Position numbers and translations under genes: made by a program. Under the pieces are notes generated by a model. That model had not been told where the DNA came from and did no database searches. It saw only the letters and a program-made list of their open reading frames with translations. 64,000 nucleotides of DNA from an uncultured Acetatifactor sp. (GTDB lineage Bacteria > Bacillota > Clostridia > Lachnospirales > Lachnospiraceae): positions 1 through 64,000 of the forward strand of contig CAJUAP010000013.1 of the NCBI GenBank assembly GCA_910584435.1, read 5' to 3'. Shown in pieces: positions 9,000 through 17,779 of the stretch. Each line of letters begins with the position of its first letter. The first letter of the stretch is position 1.

Positions 9000-10487
9000 A
9001 TGATGAAGAAACTTTTGCATTTGTCTGCGATACTGTTCCATATCGCCCTGTTTGCCGCTATCGCCCTTTTTATCCTGTATTCACGTTTCCGGCCTGTATC
9101 CTATACCCCTGCTTCGTATGCAGAGAGCAATGCCATTTTGGAGAATCCTTACTGTGGTTTCCTGCATCTATGCGGATTCCTCCTCTCGGAAGATGACCCT
9201 GAAAGCATGGCAGTGCGGTGCCGGCAGTACATCAATTCAAACCGCCGCCAGCTTATGTTGGCGGAAATCAACCTGAAGAACTACGCTGATTCCGATTTAA
9301 GCGAGACTGCCCTGCAGCAGTTAGACTATATTCTATCCGAAATCAATGCCTCACGCAAACAGGTCATCCTCCGCTTCCTGTATGATTGGGACGGCAAAGC
9401 GCTGGAAACGGAGCCAAAGGAAATCTCTCAAATCATACGCCACATGGACCAGGCAGCCGCCGTCATAAATCAATATGCGGATTCCGTATTTCTCATTCAG
9501 AGTACCTTTACCGGAAACTGCGGCGAGATGACCCAGACCCGTTTCGGTTCTCATGAGCACAACCGCTATCTTATGACGCATTTATCCGAAGTAACTGACC
9601 CTTCCATCTTCCTGGCAGTGCGGACCCCTTCCCATTTGCGGGGCGTGACGAACAGCAAAACGCCGATTACACCCGAAACAGCCTTCAACGGGTCGCTGGC
9701 CTCCAGGCTGGGGCTTTTTAATGACGGTATGCTGGGTTCCGTGTACGATTTGGGTACATATGACGATACTTCCTTTGCAGACAGTACGGCTCCGGAAGAA
9801 AAAGGCACCAGAGAAGAGGAAATTGCCTTCCAGGAATACCTCTGCCAATATGTTCCAAACGGCGGAGAAGCAGTCATTGACAATCCCTATAATGATTTTG
9901 AAAACGCTGTTGCCGACCTGCGGAGAATGCATGTCTCCTACTTAAACCGCGACCATCATGCGGAGGTTCTGGAAAAATGGGAAGCCTCCGCCTATGAGGG
10001 TAATGACTGCTTCCATGGAATGAACGGCCTTGACTATATTGAGGCGCATTTAGGTTACCGCTATGTCATCACAAATTCAGGTCTCTCCTATGATGCCATG
10101 AAAAATGAGGAAGCAACCTTTTCCATTACGATACAGAACACTGGTTTCGCGCCGTCCTACCGGAACTTTGACGGATTGATTACACTGCGGAACACTGCAG
10201 CGGGATTCCTGATATCTATTCCGGTGGAAATGGATGTCCGCACCATACAGTCGGGGAGCGAGGCTGCATTTACTTTCTCCCTGGCCGTCAGGGCACTGCC
10301 GGAAGGCACTTACGAAATATCCTTCGGCCTCACAGACCCCTATACCGGGCGCTCCATTCAATTTGCCAATGATACCGCAGACGAAAATGATCTGGTTCCT
10401 GTGGGAATGCTCACCGTTCTGCCTGCCGCCAAGGGCGCTGCCTGGAATGATTTCCTGAAAGCGCTCCCTGCTTTCCTGCGCCCGTAA
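9000..10487 (+). CDS. DUF4874/DUF4832-type exported protein
   Basis: The 495-residue protein starts with a signal anchor (LLHLSAILFHIALFAAIALFIL). After it comes a barrel-like region that opens with NPYCGFLHLCGF and continues with LMLAEINLKNYAD and VILRFLYDWDGK, matching the DUF4874 pattern. The DUF4832-like half includes GMLGSVYDLGTYDD and the GYRYVI segment before a C-terminal beta domain (about residues 365-495). Proteins of this pair are thought to be envelope carbohydrate-active enzymes; no reaction is established. AGAGGAG precedes two adjacent ATG codons (9000 and 9003), either of which could start it. It converges with the DUF2194-like gene, another envelope protein, which suggests a shared polysaccharide role. 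Confidence 0.65.
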   Translation: MMKKLLHLSAILFHIALFAAIALFILYSRFRPVSYTPASYAESNAILENPYCGFLHLCGFLLSEDDPESMAVRCRQYINSNRRQLMLAEINLKNYADSDLSETALQQLDYILSEINASRKQVILRFLYDWDGKALETEPKEISQIIRHMDQAAAVINQYADSVFLIQSTFTGNCGEMTQTRFGSHEHNRYLMTHLSEVTDPSIFLAVRTPSHLRGVTNSKTPITPETAFNGSLASRLGLFNDGMLGSVYDLGTYDDTSFADSTAPEEKGTREEEIAFQEYLCQYVPNGGEAVIDNPYNDFENAVADLRRMHVSYLNRDHHAEVLEKWEASAYEGNDCFHGMNGLDYIEAHLGYRYVITNSGLSYDAMKNEEATFSITIQNTGFAPSYRNFDGLITLRNTAAGFLISIPVEMDVRTIQSGSEAAFTFSLAVRALPEGTYEISFGLTDPYTGRSIQFANDTADENDLVPVGMLTVLPAAKGAAWNDFLKALPAFLRP

Positions 10488-10520
10488 CCTGGCCATGTTT
10501 CGATTCCATCAAGCCTTCAC

Positions 10521-12518
10521 CTAAGGATACGTATATTCCAGCAGTCCGCGATTCCTGCGCAGGTAGATTTCCGCCTCTCCCCCTGTCACATGGAGCAGAT
10601 ATGTCCCGTTTTCTATTTCTTCATATTCCGCACCGCTTATGGACGCAATCTCTTCCCCATGTACACGCAGGAGAAACCAGCTTTCTTCCGCTCCGAAGGT
10701 TTCCAGATACACACAGTCTTCCTCCCGTCTGTCCCTGTAATCCAGATTCAGGAATGTACGGATTCTTCGGTCGCTCTCCGTCAATGTGGTCTGTTCAAAG
10801 CCTGCATAAGCCTTCCAATAAGTGTTCAGATTGCTGGCCATGCTGTCATACATATTTTCCCATTGATCCTCCTCTGACTGCGGCCACAGGACATCATGCA
10901 TGTCAATTCTCACATTGGAGTATCCCAAAGCCGTCTCCATACTTCTCACAAACAGGTCATTAGCGTAAGTATGGGTCTTGACATCGCTGGTGACACTCTG
11001 TACGGTAAACATACGCTCAACATTCTGCGCTTCATCATCCCGGGCGCTGCCGCCGTCTGTCATATCGTTGCTGTCATTTTCCCTGATATTGCTGCTGCCA
11101 TCCGCCCCATCACTGCTGCCTGATGTTCCGCCCGTGGATTGTCCTGCATCTGCCGCCCTATACCAGGATACCACAGGATCGCTTCGTGAGAAATCACTTG
11201 CCACAGTTCTTATATTTTCCAATAATGCAGTCTGATGGAATACCCCCCCCATTTGGAAAAAAACGTCTTTTTCCACAAACAGGGAAGTATATTGATATCG
11301 ATTCTGTAGAGAAGCGTAAAACTGTTCGTCTTTGGCCAGCTTCTCTTCCAATGTGACGCCTTCCCCATAAGTAAGGGACATCCCCGCTTCCGCCTCTGTT
11401 TCTTTCAGCTGCTGCAGGTAGAATGGCACCAGCTCACCGGAAGGCTCTGCCCCCTCCCGGTAATGATACTGAGGCGCAAACATACAGGTCAGCTTTAATT
11501 TATTCCGCTCTATCAGCGTGGCCAAATCCGGCCAGCAGATATCCCTCTGCACGGCTTCCATCTGTCTGCTGTACAGTTCCATCATAACCCCGTCATTTTC
11601 CCCTGTAAATTCGGGATAATTGGTCACCAGGGCATTCTGCGCATTTATGATTGGATATACCGCATAGGAATCCGCTTCATACATCATGGCATCCAGAATT
11701 CCAAGCCCGGTCATGTCCGAGAGGAAATCGCCGTTTACCACAAATACTTTGGCCTCCCCATAGCTGTTGCGCCAGAGCAATGGGGGAAAATATTCGTTTT
11801 TGGCCTCTTCCTCCGCTAACAATTCCTCCAATACTCCAACCATGTAAGTCTTCGTGCCGCCTGTTGTAATATACCAGGGAATATTCAGGTTCAAATCCTG
11901 GTTCTTCCTGTCTTCTTCCCCGTCTGTCATATACCATATCTCTCCCCCCAGAAGGAATCCCGGAAAGAGATGAATTCCCTCCACTTCTATCAGTTCCGAA
12001 GGCACCTGCCCGATTCCCAACAGCGCACATAACTGCTCATCTTCCTTTACCCTTGCCGCATCGGGCAGATTACAGAAAATCAGAGTGACACCCAAATCCG
12101 TTATCTCTATAAAATTCTGAACATATTTCGACAAGTCCATGTCCGTGGAATCAACCAGAAACACCTCCGGCAGATTGTCCTCTGCAGCCCTGTAATCTCC
12201 CGGATTCTCATATACTGCCAGCCCCCGTTTGGTATAAAGACACCACTGCTCCACCACATTGCAGACATCTCCCCGTTCACTGCCGCAGAATACCGCAAAA
12301 CTGCTGCTGGTGCTTTCCTGCCTGTCATTTCCTGCATGAGCGTCTCCCTGTGCAGTATCCGTCTGCCATGCCGGGGCATTGGGCACCATTTCCTCCAGTG
12401 CATACGCATTGATATCATAGTCACTGTCGTTCTCCTTGATGATCTGAGAAAACTGGAACATAAACAAAAGCACTGCCATCATCACAATAATACTGAAAAA
12501 ATTTCTCCGGGATACCAT
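10521..12518 (-). CDS. DUF2194-like membrane-anchored extracytoplasmic protein
   Basis: The 665-residue protein has an N-terminal anchor (FFSIIVMMAVLLFMFQFSQII) and a large extracytoplasmic region. It contains a Rossmann-like segment with LPEVFLVDSTDMD, a flavodoxin- or amidotransferase-like part (GVTLIFCNLP), a KVFVVNGDFLSD element, and a region resembling the deacetylase-like fold of DUF2194 proteins often found near Pel-type polysaccharide genes. A Ser/Gly/Asp-rich low-complexity stretch lies near residue 480. No Pel genes are visible here. The ATG at 12518 is preferred to the GTG at 12551 because GGAGGG lies between them. The assignment rests on overall resemblance and is moderate. Confidence 0.5.
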   Translation of the reverse strand: MVSRRNFFSIIVMMAVLLFMFQFSQIIKENDSDYDINAYALEEMVPNAPAWQTDTAQGDAHAGNDRQESTSSSFAVFCGSERGDVCNVVEQWCLYTKRGLAVYENPGDYRAAEDNLPEVFLVDSTDMDLSKYVQNFIEITDLGVTLIFCNLPDAARVKEDEQLCALLGIGQVPSELIEVEGIHLFPGFLLGGEIWYMTDGEEDRKNQDLNLNIPWYITTGGTKTYMVGVLEELLAEEEAKNEYFPPLLWRNSYGEAKVFVVNGDFLSDMTGLGILDAMMYEADSYAVYPIINAQNALVTNYPEFTGENDGVMMELYSRQMEAVQRDICWPDLATLIERNKLKLTCMFAPQYHYREGAEPSGELVPFYLQQLKETEAEAGMSLTYGEGVTLEEKLAKDEQFYASLQNRYQYTSLFVEKDVFFQMGGVFHQTALLENIRTVASDFSRSDPVVSWYRAADAGQSTGGTSGSSDGADGSSNIRENDSNDMTDGGSARDDEAQNVERMFTVQSVTSDVKTHTYANDLFVRSMETALGYSNVRIDMHDVLWPQSEEDQWENMYDSMASNLNTYWKAYAGFEQTTLTESDRRIRTFLNLDYRDRREEDCVYLETFGAEESWFLLRVHGEEIASISGAEYEEIENGTYLLHVTGGEAEIYLRRNRGLLEYTYP

Positions 12519-12649
12519 TGATGTCTTTCTGCCCTCCGATCTATACAACACCCTCTATGATTGTCCTGCCGCTAATACACATTTTCACAATGCCTTGAAT
12601 ATGGTCTTATTATACCATATCCCCAAACTTTTTCCACAGAAAATTCGTA

Positions 12650-12708
12650 TATAATAATATAGCAAACCAGAAATTACATAACAGTTCAGACAGGTCATTG
12701 AACTGTTA
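12650..12708 (+). promoter_or_regulatory. Leader of the ECF operon: TATAAT box and perfect inverted repeat
   Basis: TATAAT at 12650-12655 is a likely -10 box; no good -35 is visible. Beyond the expected transcript start lies a perfect inverted repeat, TAACAGTTCA and TGAACTGTTA, each 10 bases with a 10-base spacer (12679-12708). The half-site centres are 20 bases apart, two helical turns, which suits a dimeric regulator. It has no T tract, so a terminator is less likely. Confidence 0.5.
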
Positions 12709-12758
12709 CAGAATTCAACAAAGCAGCAAAGCAGCAAAACAACAAGAGGTGATATCAG

Positions 12759-13334
12759 GTGCTTTCAGATGAACAACTGATTCGGAGAATCAGGCGGAAT
12801 CAGAATCGGGATGCCGCAGATGAACTACTCCGCAGATATTACAAAGAAATATACGCCTACACCTATCATCAGTCCGGCAATATGGAACTGGCAATGGATC
12901 TGACGCAGGATATTTTTATAGCCATTTTGCAGGGGATTGCTTCCTTTGACGAACGAAAAGCACAGTTTCGCACCTGGGCCTATCGTATTGCCTCTCATAA
13001 AATCACGGATTATTACAGAAGCCGGACATACAGGAAAATCCTGGCAGAAACATCCCTGCTTCCGGAAGATGCCGAATCCAATGGGGCTGTAAATGTTCCC
13101 GCAACGGATTCCCTGCTGGAACAGGTATTACATCGGGATACCATACGGCAGATTATGGAAATCATTGTACAATTTGATTCCGACTGGATAGAAATTTTCC
13201 AGCGGAAATGTTTTGAAGAACAAACCTTTACCCAGATAGCATTCCAAATGCAGCTGCCGGAAAATACAGTTAAAACCAGATTTTACAGTATGATACGCAA
13301 AATAAAAAAGGAGGTACGCCCCAATGAAAATTGA
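12759..13334 (+). CDS. ECF-type RNA polymerase sigma factor
   Basis: This 191-residue sigma-70 family factor has only regions 2 and 4. Region 2 runs from ELLRRYYKEIYAYTYH through the DLTQDIFIAIL polymerase-binding helix to FRTWAYRIASHKITDYYR. Region 4 contains the helix-turn-helix TFTQIAFQMQLPENTVKTR near the C-terminus. The start is GTG at 12759, set by AGAGGTGA seven bases upstream. It overlaps the next gene by 11 bases and heads an operon with a membrane protein and an ABC system, so it probably controls that exporter, with the next gene as sensor or anti-sigma factor. An inverted repeat lies in its leader. Confidence 0.85.
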   Translation: MLSDEQLIRRIRRNQNRDAADELLRRYYKEIYAYTYHQSGNMELAMDLTQDIFIAILQGIASFDERKAQFRTWAYRIASHKITDYYRSRTYRKILAETSLLPEDAESNGAVNVPATDSLLEQVLHRDTIRQIMEIIVQFDSDWIEIFQRKCFEEQTFTQIAFQMQLPENTVKTRFYSMIRKIKKEVRPNEN

Positions 13335-14166
13335 ATATCCCACGGAGGAAGAAATACGGAGACACTGTGGACAGATACTTGATGCGGCAATACCGGCCAG
13401 ATTGACTTTCCATGAGAATATGCGCAGCCTTTACTGGGACCCCGGCCCCCGGATTATCTTTCACCAATGCGGCAGCGCATGCCTTATCACAGGCATGGTT
13501 TACCTGTTGATATCCACTGCCTGTCTCCTGTCCCATGACCACGCAAAACGCCAGATATTTTTCTCGCTGCTGTGCTGTCCGCTCCTGCACCTGACATTTT
13601 CCCTTGCGGCTTTCTACTCGGAACAGCAGACAGCTGTCATTGAATTGAAACAGACCCTGCATTATTCCTTCACCCGCCTGGTCAGCCTCCGTATGTTCTA
13701 TACCAGTATTGCAGCGGTATTTCTAAACCTTGTATTTTTGGGGGTATTGCATAGCCATCCGGCGTTAAACAGCTGTTCTGTCCGGGAACTCTGGACAATC
13801 GGCGCTGCAGGAATCAGCAGTATGTTTCTGTTTGCGCTGCTCTCCCTGTATTTATACCGCCGACTGGGCAGCTGCAGACATATGGCCATTTTGCTTTTGA
13901 TCTGGCTTCTCCTCTGTACAAGCATACTGCTGTCAGAAGATAGAATTGCCTTATTTCTGTTTCAAACGATACCACCAGCTGGCCATCTGGCCGCAGCTGT
14001 CAGCAGTATGGTCATTTTCACATACTATACTGCCCGAACACCTGATATTACCCCACAGTCCCAAAATATATTCACGAGCGATAAAATCTGCCGTCAACTC
14101 ACTGTGCCTGCCGATCGTAAGTCAGGGGGCATGGCAGATTTCAGCGATCGTCAATATAAATCATGA
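13324..14166 (+). CDS. Six-helix membrane protein, possible anti-sigma factor
   Basis: The 280-residue protein has a polar N-terminal segment of about 45 residues with EEEIRRHCGQILDA, then about six hydrophobic helices, and a polar tail. A short cytoplasmic head before membrane helices fits a membrane anti-sigma factor. Translation starts inside the sigma gene: AAGGAGGT lies in the last codons of the sigma frame and the ATG overlaps it by 11 bases, so the two are translationally coupled. No zinc-binding anti-sigma motif (HxxxCxxC) was found, so the role is inferred from context. It could instead be a transporter accessory subunit. Confidence 0.55.
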   Translation: MKIEYPTEEEIRRHCGQILDAAIPARLTFHENMRSLYWDPGPRIIFHQCGSACLITGMVYLLISTACLLSHDHAKRQIFFSLLCCPLLHLTFSLAAFYSEQQTAVIELKQTLHYSFTRLVSLRMFYTSIAAVFLNLVFLGVLHSHPALNSCSVRELWTIGAAGISSMFLFALLSLYLYRRLGSCRHMAILLLIWLLLCTSILLSEDRIALFLFQTIPPAGHLAAAVSSMVIFTYYTARTPDITPQSQNIFTSDKICRQLTVPADRKSGGMADFSDRQYKS

Positions 14167-14181
14167 AAAGGCGGTGAATAA

Positions 14182-15072
14182 ATGCTTACATTGACACATG
14201 TTACAAAAGATTATGGTAATTTCCGCGCCGTAGAAGATATCAATCTTCAAATGGAAAACGGATTATATGGAATGCTGGCTCCAAACGGCGCCGGTAAAAC
14301 CACTCTGCTCAAGATGATTACTACGCTCCTGTTTCCAACAGAAGGCGAAATTCTCTATCAAGGAATGGAAATCCGGGCAATGGGAGAGAAATACCGGGAT
14401 TTACTGGGATATCTGCCCCAGCAATTCGGTTATTACAAAAATAATTCTCCCCTGCAATATCTGGACTACCTTGGTGCTCTGAAGGGACTTCCGCAGAAGG
14501 GATTAAAGGAAAAAATTCTGTCATTGCTGGAAATGGTAGGGCTTTCGGATGTTGCCGCTAAAAAAATGAGGAAATTTTCAGGCGGTATGATTCAACGGGT
14601 GGGTATTGCCCAGGCAATGCTGAACGATCCGAAAATTCTGATTCTGGACGAGCCCACTGCCGGGTTAGATCCCAAGGAACGTGTGCGGTTCCGCAATATC
14701 ATTTCCGCCCTGTCTAAAGACAGAATCGTAATCTTATCCACTCATATTGTATCGGACATTGAATCCATTGCCAATCAGGTCATCATGCTGAAGGACAAAC
14801 ACATTTACAAAATGGATACGGTGGCAGATATCTGCAGCGAACTGGACGGAAAAATCTTTGAATGTCCTGTACCGGAACAGGATTATGAAAAATTTGACCA
14901 GACCCATATGGTTCTCTCCGCAAGACAGGAAAAGGGATTTATGCAGGTGCGCTATTTTGAACAGAGCGGATTTCCTTCCGCCGATCAGGAGGCGGCCTCC
15001 TTCAATTACGGAGCGCTTTCCCCATGCAGTCCCAGCTTAGAAGATGTCTTCCTGGTCACATATCAGACATAA
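14182..15072 (+). CDS. ABC transporter ATP-binding protein
   Basis: This 296-residue ATPase powers an ABC exporter of the antibiotic or lipid type. It has Walker A (APNGAGKTT), Q-loop (YLPQQFGYY), the signature motif written as FSGGMIQRVGIAQ rather than LSGGQ, Walker B (ILILDEPTAGLD) and the switch histidine (LSTHIVSDIE). A C-terminal extension of about 90 residues follows the ATPase core. It starts 15 bases after the membrane protein with AGGCGGTGA ahead of its ATG. The two following permease-like genes are its likely membrane partners. Confidence 0.9.
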   Translation: MLTLTHVTKDYGNFRAVEDINLQMENGLYGMLAPNGAGKTTLLKMITTLLFPTEGEILYQGMEIRAMGEKYRDLLGYLPQQFGYYKNNSPLQYLDYLGALKGLPQKGLKEKILSLLEMVGLSDVAAKKMRKFSGGMIQRVGIAQAMLNDPKILILDEPTAGLDPKERVRFRNIISALSKDRIVILSTHIVSDIESIANQVIMLKDKHIYKMDTVADICSELDGKIFECPVPEQDYEKFDQTHMVLSARQEKGFMQVRYFEQSGFPSADQEAASFNYGALSPCSPSLEDVFLVTYQT

Positions 15073-15212
15073 GCCGTACCTGAACCAAAATCCCCCGGCA
15101 CCCGGCCCATTGCCCACAGTAATAAAGTCTCACCGGCGGATGCCAGGTTTTATATTTCCGGTTTATACTCCTGTGATACCGGCAATCAAAAGAAAGGAAT
15201 ATAAGAGTTAAA

Positions 15213-16460
15213 ATGAGAATTATCCGAAAAGAATGCATCAAAATATTAGTCTCCAAACGTCTGCCTGCCATCATCCTGTTCACGGTTCTGTACTATATTT
15301 TGTTTATGCAGATACAGAAATATCCTTACATTTTTTCCTGGGGCATCGTCTCTCAACAACGCTATGTTTCGGAACTGGTAGAAGACGTAGGACCGTCTCT
15401 GTCCGGCGAAGAATGGCACCGCATGGAAGCAAAACGCCAGGAACTGCTTGCCAAGGTCAGAGAAATCTGTTCCGCCAATGCAGTACTTGCGGATGCCGGA
15501 ATTTACGATTACGAAACATGGCTGGAAGCCTACCAGGAACTATTTCTTATACCTGACGAAAATAAATTATCTGACGAAAATAAATTATCTGACGAAAATA
15601 GTATATTAGACAATAAACAAAAGCTCCGCAGAGAAGTTATGGCACTGTACCAGCAGGAAGGTGAATCACAAAAATGTCTTACATTGCTCCAATACATTGA
15701 TAATCTGGAATACATCCATGAACTGGGCTGTCTGTTCTCAGTTCCGGCATCTGAGGCCGAAACTGTGGCAAGGGAATACTGGGGGCATGCCACGCCTCTT
15801 TTCCAAAAAGCCATTGCCGTTTTCTGCCAAAGAGACTTGTCCATGCTTCCGCATATGATGTTCATGCTTCTATGGGAGGATATGCATGCTATGACGATTC
15901 TCCTGGTCATCTGCTCGCTGATCCTGCTGATTCCCTGCCAGATTCATGAAAAGCTCTGTGAAGTAACCGCCCTGTATGCCACTACCCGTACCGGACGGCG
16001 GATCTTTGGAAAACAATTTGCGGCACATCTGATTGCCTGCGGCTTCGTCAGTGCGCTCCAATTGTTGGTCTATGTGGGGATATTCATTTCCAAAGGACTG
16101 ACTGTGTATTGGAAATGCCCTGCCTGGCCCGATGGCACTACCACTTTCTGGCTTGATATTTCCTATGGTACCTATATGGCCGTTTATCTGCTTATGATAT
16201 GGCTCTTCGTTATGGGTAATGTGGTTATGGCATACTGCATTGGAAGATTTTCTGCAAATTACATTACCGGAATCGCTGCATCCATTCCCGTTGGAGGCAT
16301 CGTCTGCTTCCTGGGCCGCAGATTGTTCAATTCTCCCTTTGGTTTTACCGAAGCGGTCCGCGTTCCATTGTGGGAACCGATGGTACTGTTCCTATGGCTG
16401 GCAATCACCGGCATCCTGATAACTTTCCTGCTGAAAAGAGATCAGAAACGCAATCTGTAG
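15213..16460 (+). CDS. ABC-type permease-like membrane protein
   Basis: The 415-residue protein has one N-terminal helix (LPAIILFTVLYYILFM), a large extracytoplasmic loop of about 190 residues, then about six helices in the C-terminal half. That is the ABC-2 permease layout of lantibiotic or bacitracin-type exporters. The loop holds a short in-frame tandem repeat (LSDENK units). It follows the ATPase gene by 140 bases with no convincing terminator between. The substrate is unknown. Given the ECF control, an envelope-stress or antimicrobial peptide export role is inferred. Confidence 0.65.
   Translation: MRIIRKECIKILVSKRLPAIILFTVLYYILFMQIQKYPYIFSWGIVSQQRYVSELVEDVGPSLSGEEWHRMEAKRQELLAKVREICSANAVLADAGIYDYETWLEAYQELFLIPDENKLSDENKLSDENSILDNKQKLRREVMALYQQEGESQKCLTLLQYIDNLEYIHELGCLFSVPASEAETVAREYWGHATPLFQKAIAVFCQRDLSMLPHMMFMLLWEDMHAMTILLVICSLILLIPCQIHEKLCEVTALYATTRTGRRIFGKQFAAHLIACGFVSALQLLVYVGIFISKGLTVYWKCPAWPDGTTTFWLDISYGTYMAVYLLMIWLFVMGNVVMAYCIGRFSANYITGIAASIPVGGIVCFLGRRLFNSPFGFTEAVRVPLWEPMVLFLWLAITGILITFLLKRDQKRNL
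15553..15600 (+). repeat. 18-bp in-frame tandem repeat
   Basis: CTGACGAAAATAAATTAT occurs twice back to back, followed by a 12-base partial third copy, inside the permease gene. Each unit adds six residues (LSDENK), so copy-number change keeps the frame. Confidence 0.85.
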
Positions 16461-16584
16461 CCATCACACAGCCCTGCATTTGATGAGGATGATTGATGCA
16501 GCTTCATAACGGCACTCCTGTGTTCTTCTGTCTCATGTCAGAATCAGACAGGTTTTAGTCTCCGGCAATCAGCGAGGTAACAAT

Positions 16585-17730
16585 ATGCGTATCGCAGTAA
16601 AAGAATTTCTGAAATTAATCCGGCATCCCATGTTATGGTGTATGACTGTTATCTTACTCTTATACAATTTGATACTGATATATGGAGCTGTGGGCGATAA
16701 AGATGCGAAATTACATTTTCACAGTCTCCATGATACCATCCTGGCATATGGCATCAACCTAAATGAACCAAACCCTAATTTTAACCGGACAGAACCCATG
16801 GCGGAATTCTATCTTGATTATGTGGAACATGCAAAGACATTATACGATGATCTGAATATGTATTCCATCCTGGAACACAAGCAGACATTCTTCAATTATC
16901 ATCCTGATCCCAATGGGCTTTATCAGAAATTTCTGCGGAATAACTACCGCCGACTGCAGAAGCGTCTGGAAGAAATCAAGGCCACAGGCGAAGCAGACTA
17001 TGGATTTTATCCTGGAACTGCATGCGGCATACATTCTCTTCTATATGGCAGACTGATGAGACCGCTGATGCTGGAAATGGCCCTTCTTATGATACTATCC
17101 GTTCTGTATCTGATGGATTATGAACGGATGCACAAAACCCGCCATATGGTAATCACCACTCGGTTAGGAAAAGGAGTTATGTATCGTAAAATACCCACCG
17201 GCATCGGCACTGGTCTACTGTTTAACACCTGCCTTGCTGCCGGAAGCTTTGGCTTCTTCTTCCATTGTGTTCCCTTTCAGGGGTTGTGGAATGTTCCCGT
17301 TGCCACAGCCCTGATGGCCGAAGTGAGAGCGCATGGCTATTATCCTTTTATCACTTTCCGGCGGCTGACTGTGGGCAGTTATTTTGCACTGTATATGACA
17401 GTTCTGGCACTTTTGCTTATGATAGTCGGAATGCTCACGGCGGCAGTGCAGTTGCTTCTGCAAAACAGCTATTTCACTTTCCTGCTGCAGACCATGCTCT
17501 ATATGGTTCTGTATCTGGCGGTTCCGGGAGGTTTCGCCAATTTCCTGGATGTATTGATCTGCCTGAATCCTTCCGCCCTTTGGATTGCATCCACATGCTG
17601 GTTTATGGAAAACGAAGTAATCCTTTCCTTTGCCGGAAATGAATTCTGGTGTATCGGGTTATGGGCAGTCATTGCAGCTTTAGGACTTTTATGCGGAAAA
17701 CGTCATTATAAAAGGCTGGAATTCAAATAA
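16585..17730 (+). CDS. Second permease-like membrane protein
   Basis: The 381-residue protein has an N-terminal helix (LWCMTVILLLYNLILIYGAV), an extracytoplasmic domain of about 150 residues, and about six C-terminal helices. The architecture parallels the preceding permease, suggesting they form a heterodimeric membrane part for the shared ATPase. The two sequences are clearly divergent. It is the last gene of the operon, followed by a hairpin terminator at 17707-17745. The exact ABC-2 subfamily cannot be named. Confidence 0.6.
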   Translation: MRIAVKEFLKLIRHPMLWCMTVILLLYNLILIYGAVGDKDAKLHFHSLHDTILAYGINLNEPNPNFNRTEPMAEFYLDYVEHAKTLYDDLNMYSILEHKQTFFNYHPDPNGLYQKFLRNNYRRLQKRLEEIKATGEADYGFYPGTACGIHSLLYGRLMRPLMLEMALLMILSVLYLMDYERMHKTRHMVITTRLGKGVMYRKIPTGIGTGLLFNTCLAAGSFGFFFHCVPFQGLWNVPVATALMAEVRAHGYYPFITFRRLTVGSYFALYMTVLALLLMIVGMLTAAVQLLLQNSYFTFLLQTMLYMVLYLAVPGGFANFLDVLICLNPSALWIASTCWFMENEVILSFAGNEFWCIGLWAVIAALGLLCGKRHYKRLEFK

Positions 17731-17745
17731 TCCGGCCTTTTATAC
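17707..17745 (+). terminator. Terminator after the ECF/ABC operon
   Basis: ATAAAAGGCTGG near the gene end pairs with CCGGCCTTTTAT just past the stop, ending in a short T run. It overlaps the last codons of the permease gene. Confidence 0.55.
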
Positions 17746-17779
17746 CAACAGATATCTTTGCGGACTGCAAAGCATCACA

